The notes beneath the pieces were generated by a model that saw only the letters and a list, made by a program, of their open reading frames with translations, was not told the origin of the DNA and did not search any database. The position numbers and the translations under genes are program-made. From positions 1 to 6,939 of the forward strand of contig BQJX01000142.1 of NCBI GenBank assembly GCA_021604925.1: a stretch of DNA of 6,939 nucleotides, in the 5' to 3' direction. Below, one piece after another: positions 1-5,753 of the stretch (the stretch's first letter is position 1; each line of letters begins with the position of its first letter). The DNA comes from Gemmatimonadota bacterium (lineage in GTDB: Bacteria; ARS69).

Positions 1-410
1 AGATTCCTCCGCGCGGGGTTCACATTGTCACGGCGCCGTACCCCGGATTCCCCACCGACATGCAGGCCCAGATGATGGCGCTGGCGTCGATCGGGAACAG
101 CGTGTCCGTGATCACGGACACCATCTACCACGACCGTTTCACGCATGTGCCGGAGCTGGGCCGACTGGGCGCCGACATCCATCTGGACGGCAACACGGCC
201 GTCATTCATCCGGCGGGCGGGCTCTCCGGCGCGGACGTGATGGCCACGGATCTCCGGGCCTCCGCGGCGCTGATCCTGGCCGGTCTGGTCGCGGACGGCC
301 GGACCAAGGTGAGCCGCGTGTACCACATCGATCGCGGCTACGAGCGGATCGAGGAAAAGCTCCGCCTCGTGGGCGCCGACATCGAACGGATCCAGGAAGA
401 GGGTCCGTAG
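1..410 (+). CDS. murA: UDP-N-acetylglucosamine 1-carboxyvinyltransferase (MurA), C-terminal fragment
   Basis: This is the 3' end of murA; the 5' part lies before the window and the reading frame is open from base 3. MurA transfers enolpyruvate from PEP to UDP-GlcNAc, the first committed step of peptidoglycan synthesis in the cytoplasm. The fragment opens with the family signature TAPYPGFPTDMQAQ. Its Asp (codon 57-59) corresponds to the catalytic-base Asp305 of the E. coli enzyme. It continues with the conserved blocks ATDLRASAALILAGL and YHIDRGYERIEEKL; the Arg at 333-335 corresponds to E. coli Arg397. The roughly 135 residues match the last third of a protein of about 420 residues, and the C-terminus ends a few residues after GADIERI, as usual. 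An ATG at 60 is internal, not a start. The active-site Cys and the fosfomycin-binding loop are outside the window. Confidence 0.97.
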   Translation, partial: IPPRGVHIVTAPYPGFPTDMQAQMMALASIGNSVSVITDTIYHDRFTHVPELGRLGADIHLDGNTAVIHPAGGLSGADVMATDLRASAALILAGLVADGRTKVSRVYHIDRGYERIEEKLRLVGADIERIQEEGP

Positions 411-450
411 AACCCCACCCCCGTCCATCGGCAGGCCCAAAGCCGCGCCA

Positions 451-513
451 TATCTGCCAGGTTGTCACGACTCCTTGGCGGGGTGTCCGCCGGCTATCTG
501 CCACTCTGGCAGA
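451..513. repeat. Repeated TATCTGCCA element with a 7-bp palindrome, candidate regulator-binding site
   Basis: TATCTGCCA occurs exactly twice, at 451-459 and 495-503. The second copy forms the left arm of a perfect inverted repeat TCTGCCA-CTC-TGGCAGA at 497-513. A further GGCAG half-site lies at 430-434. The palindrome centre is about 119 bp before the predicted start site of the -24/-12 promoter at 596-613, which is a typical distance for a sigma-54 enhancer (upstream activating sequence). Binding by an activator is inference. With a 3-nt loop, the palindrome could alternatively be a small hairpin after murA. Confidence 0.45.
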
Positions 514-595
514 GATTCAGGCCCGCAGCGCCCGTCGCCACGCCCTCGGCTCCGCTAACTTCTTTCATATCAACGTAGTTCGAGCGTCCCTCCCG

Positions 596-613
596 CTTGG
601 CACGGACTTCGCG
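596..613 (+). promoter_or_regulatory. Candidate sigma-54 (-24/-12) promoter of the first hsp20 gene
   Basis: The sequence CTTGGCACGGACTTCGCG matches the RpoN consensus YTGGCACG-N4-TTGCW. The -24 box TTGGCACG (597-604) is complete. The invariant GG (599-600) and GC (611-612) are separated by exactly 10 bases. The -12 box is TCGCG, so it keeps the GC but deviates at two less constrained positions. Counting C612 as -12 puts transcription start near 624 and gives a leader of about 48 nt before the ATG at 672. E. coli ibpB, another small heat-shock gene, has been reported to use a sigma-54 promoter, so the assignment is biologically plausible. It has not been tested here. Confidence 0.6.
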
Positions 614-658
614 TTGTACCCGGGCAGAGTCGGCTCCGGGTGGTCCGAAGCCTGAGAC

Positions 659-665
659 AAGGAGG
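659..665 (+). promoter_or_regulatory. Shine-Dalgarno site that fixes the first hsp20 start
   Basis: AAGGAGG lies 6 nt before the ATG at 672. An in-frame TTG at 597 would add 25 residues, but it lies inside the -24 promoter box, ahead of the predicted transcript start, and the extension is unlike any Hsp20. The start at 672 is therefore preferred. Confidence 0.9.
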
Positions 666-671
666 ATTCCC

Positions 672-1112
672 ATGTTGGTGCGACGAAACTTCTTCCCGGC
701 CCCTGCCCCCGCGTTCGATCACAGCCTGGATCGTCTGTTCCGCGACGTCTTCGATGGCTTCGCTCCGCAGACCGAGGCCGCGACCGAGCGAGGAATCCAG
801 CTGAACGCCTCCGAGAGCGATGAGGCCTACCACGTGGACGCGGAGCTTCCCGGCTTTGCGGAGAAGGACGTGGAGGTCACGGTGATCGGCAAGGAGCTGC
901 GGATCGAGGCCCGGCAGGAAGAGAACAGCGAGAAGATCGAAGGCAAGGTGCTCCGGCGCGAACGCCTCAGCGGAACCGCGTCGCGGACGCTGCGCTTCCC
1001 GCTGGAGATCGAAGCCTCCGAGGTGACGGCGCGGTTCGAGAACGGCGTCCTGAACGTGACGCTGCCCAAGGCCAAGGCCGTGCTGCCTCGCAAGATCCAG
1101 ATCCAGGGCTAG
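672..1112 (+). CDS. Hsp20/alpha-crystallin small heat-shock protein (first of two)
   Basis: The product is a 146-residue ATP-independent holdase that should bind unfolding cytosolic proteins and hand them to DnaK/ClpB. The N-terminal arm (1-42) begins MLVRRNFFPAPAPAFDHSLDRLFRDVF, the aromatic and proline-rich arm with a DRLFRDVF-like helix usual in bacterial class A proteins. The alpha-crystallin domain spans about residues 43-137. It contains YHVDAELPGFAEKDVEVTV, the RRERLSG...TLRFPL strand region, and the signature ENGVLNVTLPK at 123-133. The C-terminal tail carries the I-X-I anchor (IQI, 142-144) used for oligomer assembly. It is first in a same-strand run with a second hsp20, a zinc peptidase and clpB. 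A sigma-54-type promoter and a possible enhancer lie directly upstream, suggesting regulated, stress-linked expression. Length and motifs are all normal. Confidence 0.96.
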   Translation: MLVRRNFFPAPAPAFDHSLDRLFRDVFDGFAPQTEAATERGIQLNASESDEAYHVDAELPGFAEKDVEVTVIGKELRIEARQEENSEKIEGKVLRRERLSGTASRTLRFPLEIEASEVTARFENGVLNVTLPKAKAVLPRKIQIQG

Positions 1113-1153
1113 GCCGCCCGCCCAGTGAACGCCGTCGGTCCGGGTGGGCCGGC
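1113..1153 (+). other. GC-rich hairpin between the two hsp20 genes
   Basis: GCCCGCCC (1116-1123) can pair with GGGTGGGC (1142-1149) through 8 pairs including one G-U. Past a one-base bulge at 1150, GCC (1113-1115) pairs with GGC (1151-1153), giving about 11 pairs around an 18-nt loop. It starts immediately after the first hsp20 stop. The following ACCCCCTTTGAG is too poor in T for a canonical intrinsic terminator. It may instead protect the upstream mRNA or partly attenuate expression of the second gene. In GC-rich DNA such pairing can also arise by chance. Confidence 0.4.
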
Positions 1154-1180
1154 GGCACCCCCTTTGAGAACCCTGAATAC

Positions 1181-1186
1181 GGAGAG
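1181..1186 (+). promoter_or_regulatory. Shine-Dalgarno site that fixes the second hsp20 start
   Basis: GGAGAG precedes the ATG at 1191, with 6 nt between the GGAG core and the start. An in-frame GTG at 1125 would lengthen the protein by 22 residues. It lies inside the intercistronic hairpin, has no Shine-Dalgarno site, and would encode a Gly/Pro-rich stretch unlike the family. The start at 1191 is therefore chosen. Confidence 0.85.
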
Positions 1187-1190
1187 ACCC

Positions 1191-1574
1191 ATGACGAACT
1201 GCACCCCGACCCAATGCACGCCGACCGAGACCGGAACCGTCACGAGAACCCAGGCTCAACCGACCCGCGTGGACATCGTGGAACTGGAGAACGAGTTCCG
1301 CGTGGACGCGGATGTTCCCGGCGCGAGCAAGGACGACGTGGACGTGCGCTTCGAGAACGGCGTGCTGTCGTTCTCGGCCACGCTGCCCGAGCCCGCGGCC
1401 GCGCATCCCAAGACGCACCTGCGCGAGTTCTCCGGACGACGCACCGAGCGCGAGTTCCGTCTGGGCGACTCGATCGACACGGACGCGATCACGGCCCGCG
1501 TGGAGCACGGCGTCCTGTCCATCCGGCTTCCGAAGGCGGAGCGGGCGCAGCCTCGGAAGATCGAGATCCAGTAG
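1191..1574 (+). CDS. Hsp20/alpha-crystallin small heat-shock protein (second, divergent)
   Basis: The product is a 127-residue small heat-shock protein, shorter than the first and clearly divergent from it. The N-terminal arm is only about 26 residues, rich in Thr, with Cys at positions 4 and 9 and without the hydrophobic helix of its neighbour. The alpha-crystallin domain (about 27-115) contains FRVDADVPGASKDDVDV and the signature EHGVLSIRLPK at 105-115. An ENGVLSF segment at 55-61 sits on an earlier strand. The tail ends in the I-X-I anchor (IEI, 124-126) and stops at the next residue. Tandem unequal Hsp20s often work as a pair (compare IbpA/IbpB, where one binds substrate and the other aids hand-off to disaggregases), so a hetero-oligomer with the first protein is a reasonable inference. 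The short arm may limit self-assembly or substrate binding. Confidence 0.94.
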   Translation: MTNCTPTQCTPTETGTVTRTQAQPTRVDIVELENEFRVDADVPGASKDDVDVRFENGVLSFSATLPEPAAAHPKTHLREFSGRRTEREFRLGDSIDTDAITARVEHGVLSIRLPKAERAQPRKIEIQ

Positions 1575-1585
1575 TCTGGTAGCCA

Positions 1586-1620
1586 CGTGGCGGTTCCGGA
1601 GAGAACCCGGAACCGCCGCG
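1586..1620 (+). other. Strong 13-bp intergenic hairpin after the hsp20 pair
   Basis: The arms at 1586-1598 and 1608-1620 pair over 13 positions: 12 Watson-Crick pairs and one G-U at 1588/1618, with GGCGGTTCCG matching CGGAACCGCC exactly. The loop is 9 nt. It begins 11 bp after the second hsp20 stop. No T-run follows, so it is not a canonical intrinsic terminator. It could act as a transcript-end stabiliser, a processing site or a pause/partial terminator that keeps hsp20 mRNA more abundant than the downstream zinc peptidase and clpB. The function is inference; the pairing is directly visible. Confidence 0.6.
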
Positions 1621-1629
1621 CACCACCGG

Positions 1630-1675
1630 GGTATCCCGGATACCGGCAGAACGCCGGCAAGCGCCGGCACCGGCC
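1630..1675. repeat. Inverted repeat followed by phased CCGGCA repeats
   Basis: GGTATCC-C-GGATACC (1630-1644) is a perfect 7-bp inverted repeat around one base. Overlapping its end, CCGGCA occurs at 1643, 1654 and 1664 (steps of 11 and 10 bp), with CCGGCC at 1670. Spacing near one helical turn could reflect protein-binding sites on one face of the DNA, but the region is very GC-rich and low-complexity origin is possible. It lies about 40-85 bp before the zinc peptidase start, so it could contribute to that gene's expression. I see no convincing -35/-10 or -24/-12 promoter in it. Confidence 0.45.
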
Positions 1676-1713
1676 CGCGCTGAGTCCCTGCGGCACCCAA
1701 GGAGGCACACCGA

Positions 1714-2409
1714 ATGTTCTTCGACCCGATCTACTTCGTCATCGTCGGCCCCGCGATGCTCCTGGCGCTGTGGGCGCAGATGAAGGTGAAGGGCGCGTAC
1801 GGCACGTGGAGCCAGCAGCCGGCTTCGTCCCGGCTGACCGGCGCGCAGGCCGCGTCGCGCATGCTGCAGAGTGCCGGGATCCTGGACGTGCAGGTGGAGC
1901 AGGTGCAGGGCTTCCTGAGCGACCACTACGATCCGCGCGCCAAGAAGCTGCGCCTCTCCCCGGACGTGTACGGCGGCCAGTCCGTGGCCGCCATGGGCAT
2001 CGCCTGCCATGAGGCCGGCCACGCCATGCAGCACGCCCAGGGATACGCGCCGCTCGCGCTTCGGAACGCCATCGTTCCCGTGGCGCAGATCGGTTCGTGG
2101 ATCTCGTGGCCCATGATCATGCTGGGCATGTTCCTCCAGATGCAGAACCTGGCGCTGCTGGGGCTCATTGCGTTCCTGGCGCTGGTCGTGTTCCAGCTCG
2201 TCACGCTGCCCGTGGAATTCGATGCGTCCAACCGGGCCAAGCAGCAGATTCGCACGCTGGGCATCGTGCACTCGGACCAGGAAGGCAAGGGCGTGGCGGC
2301 CGTACTGAACGCCGCGGCCATGACCTACGTGGCCGCCACCGTGACCGCGCTGGCGCAGGTGATCTACTTCGCCCTGCGCCTGGGCCTGCTCGGCGGCCGC
2401 AGCCGCTAG
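1714..2409 (+). CDS. Membrane-embedded neutral zinc metallopeptidase (YugP / Zn_peptidase_2 family)
   Basis: The product is a 231-residue predicted integral membrane metallopeptidase. The zinc-binding, catalytic motif HEAGH is at residues 99-103 (GIACHEAGHAMQHAQ), with His99 and His103 as ligands and Glu100 as general base. The likely third ligand is Glu168 in LPVEFDASNRA, resembling the ExxA-type element of HtpX-like enzymes. Hydrophobic stretches at about 3-22, 115-141, 146-167 and 201-226 suggest four membrane helices. The segment YDPRAKKLRLSPDVYGGQSVAAMGIACHEAGHA is typical of the family. AAGGAGG at 1699-1705 supports the ATG. Physiological substrates of YugP-type peptidases are not established to my knowledge. 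Its position between the hsp20 pair and clpB suggests membrane protein quality control, an inference by analogy with the heat-induced protease HtpX. Length is normal for the family. Confidence 0.93.
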   Translation: MFFDPIYFVIVGPAMLLALWAQMKVKGAYGTWSQQPASSRLTGAQAASRMLQSAGILDVQVEQVQGFLSDHYDPRAKKLRLSPDVYGGQSVAAMGIACHEAGHAMQHAQGYAPLALRNAIVPVAQIGSWISWPMIMLGMFLQMQNLALLGLIAFLALVVFQLVTLPVEFDASNRAKQQIRTLGIVHSDQEGKGVAAVLNAAAMTYVAATVTALAQVIYFALRLGLLGGRSR

Positions 2410-2428
2410 ACCCATTCATCCCACGCCC

Positions 2429-2454
2429 CCTCCGTGATGGAGGTGGAGAAGGAG
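2429..2454 (+). promoter_or_regulatory. clpB leader: small hairpin and triple GGAG ribosome-binding region
   Basis: CCTCC (2429-2433) and GGAGG (2439-2443) form a 5-bp hairpin. Two more GGAG copies follow at 2445-2448 and 2451-2454; the last is the well-spaced Shine-Dalgarno site (AAGGAG, 7 nt before the clpB ATG). The same CCTCC/CTCC could pair with any of the three copies, so the ribosome-binding site may be alternately paired and free. A temperature-responsive role is speculation. The helices are short and may have no function. Confidence 0.4.
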
Positions 2455-2461
2455 TCCCACC

Positions 2462-5116
<2,655 letters not shown>

Positions 5117-5141
5117 TCAGCGGACGGCGCGGCCCGAAAGG

Positions 5142-5468
5142 CTACGCTCCGGACGTCTCCGTTCCGGTGACCTCGAACACGGTGTCCAGCTGACCAACGC
5201 GCAGCAGGCGCCGCAGATGGTCGTCGCAGTTCACCAGGGACACCGTCACGTCTCTCGCCTTGGCGTTCTTCTGCATGAGCACCAGCATGCCGAGTGCGGA
5301 GCTGTCCACGTGGTCCACCTGGGCCATGTCCACCACGATGCGCTTCGTGGTTTCGGAGATGCGCGCGTAGGCGTCCCGAAACGGACGTTGCACGCTGAAG
5401 TTGAACGTGCCCTGGATTTCGATCGTGAGGGCGTCCGTCCCCTGGATGGACGTGACCGTGCAGTTCAT
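5142..5468 (-). CDS. STAS-domain protein (anti-anti-sigma-factor-like)
   Basis: The product is a 108-residue, single STAS domain of the SpoIIAA/RsbV type. These proteins usually bind and neutralise an anti-sigma factor or partner kinase, switched by phosphorylation of one Ser. The core VDHVDSSALGMLVLMQKNA contains the phosphorylation motif; by alignment with SpoIIAA Ser58 the site is probably Ser57 (Ser56 adjacent). TFNFSVQRPFRDAY, RIVVDMAQ and VSLVNCDDHLRRLLRVGQLDTVFEV are the usual strands and helices, with the FNF...FRDAY form seen in stand-alone STAS proteins of two-component or biofilm pathways. The start at 5468 gives a normal domain. An in-frame ATG at 5516 would add 16 residues (MQRNTGSTRCRRAGAL) unlike the family. 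Neither start has a strong Shine-Dalgarno site, but a G-rich GGGGG precedes the chosen one. No partner kinase, phosphatase or sigma factor is in the window. It is convergent to clpB with a 25-bp gap. Confidence 0.92.
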   Translation of the reverse strand: MNCTVTSIQGTDALTIEIQGTFNFSVQRPFRDAYARISETTKRIVVDMAQVDHVDSSALGMLVLMQKNAKARDVTVSLVNCDDHLRRLLRVGQLDTVFEVTGTETSGA

Positions 5469-5530
5469 GAGAGCCCCCGCCCTTCGGCAACGTGTGGATC
5501 CGGTGTTCCTTTGCATTTTCGGCCGGAATG

Positions 5531-5612
5531 CTCCACAACCTTAGCGTGGAGACAAGGGGTCGCGCGCCGGTCTCCCCTGGGATATGCTCGCCCGCCGGCC
5601 GCGCACAGGGAG
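5531..5612 (+). promoter_or_regulatory. Competing inverted repeats in the leader of the small ORF-selB unit
   Basis: Several pairings overlap. CTCCAC (5531-5536) matches GTGGAG (5546-5551). GGAGAC (5548-5553) matches GTCTCC (5570-5575). AGGGG (5555-5559) matches CCCCT (5574-5578). CTCCCCTG (5572-5579) can pair with CAGGGAG (5606-5612) with one bulged C, covering the Shine-Dalgarno site of the small ORF at 5618. The first two helices exclude each other, and the second excludes the last, so the arrangement resembles a switching leader. I recognise no known riboswitch. Short helices in GC-rich DNA may be chance, and the transcription start is unknown. Confidence 0.3.
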
Positions 5613-5617
5613 GTCCC

Positions 5618-5749
5618 GTGGGACTGCTGAAAGAGAAGACCAAGTATCGCCCCACCAGGGCCGAGGTCACGCTGGCCTGGGTCTTCACCGCGGCCAGCGG
5701 CGCCGTGGCGGCGTGGTGGATCCTGACGGCGTGGCTGCAGGGCCGCTGA
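5618..5749 (+). CDS. Small single-pass membrane protein, unknown function
   Basis: This is a 43-residue ORF starting at GTG, preceded by AGGGAGG at 5607-5613 (4 nt spacing, slightly short). The product begins MGLLKEKTKYRPTRAEVTLA. It has a basic/charged N-terminal tail (about 1-15) followed by one hydrophobic, Trp-rich segment (about 17-40, ...WVFTAASGAVAAWWILTAWL) ending QGR. This predicts a single membrane helix with a cytoplasmic basic N-terminus. The frame is open upstream to 5492, but only the GTG at 5618 has a ribosome-binding site. The stop is 4 bp before the selB GTG, suggesting cotranscription and translational coupling. I do not recognise the family. Against it: short ORFs are common by chance at this GC content. 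In its favour: the Shine-Dalgarno site, sensible protein layout and tight linkage. Confidence 0.6.
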   Translation: MGLLKEKTKYRPTRAEVTLAWVFTAASGAVAAWWILTAWLQGR

Positions 5750-5753
5750 TCCG

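Noticed and set aside
597..671. Upstream TTG start extending the first Hsp20 by 25 residues
   Set aside because: It lies within the candidate promoter, has no Shine-Dalgarno site, and the extra residues do not fit the family. AAGGAGG directly before 672 decides the start.
411..671. CIRCE/HrcA operator before the heat-shock genes
   Set aside because: No TTAGCACTC-N9-GAGTGCTAA or close variant is present in the interval on either strand. The palindrome there is TCTGCCA/TGGCAGA.
1125..1190. Upstream GTG start extending the second Hsp20 by 22 residues
   Set aside because: It falls in a GC-rich hairpin without a ribosome-binding site, whereas GGAGAG precedes the ATG at 1191.
570..2415. Long minus-strand frames opposite the hsp20 pair and the zinc peptidase
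   Set aside because: They mirror the coding frames of well-supported genes, have no ribosome-binding site, and give Arg/Gly/Pro-rich translations without family features.
5132..5142. GCC-CGAAA-GGC as a shared terminator between clpB and the STAS gene
   Set aside because: The stem is only three pairs and there is no T-run on either strand.
5469..5516. Longer STAS protein starting at the ATG on the minus strand at 5516
   Set aside because: The 16 extra residues are basic and unlike the start of STAS domains. The nearest GGAG is about 15 nt away. The ATG at 5468 begins the domain as expected.
5583..5588. TATGCT as a -10 box for the small ORF-selB unit
   Set aside because: No acceptable -35 element lies about 17 bp upstream (GC-rich sequence there), so the match is too weak to call.
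5747..5749. UGA stop of the small ORF read as selenocysteine, given the adjacent selB
   Set aside because: Read-through would run out of frame into selB. There is no SECIS-like hairpin directly after it and no Cys-containing homologue I can recognise at that position.
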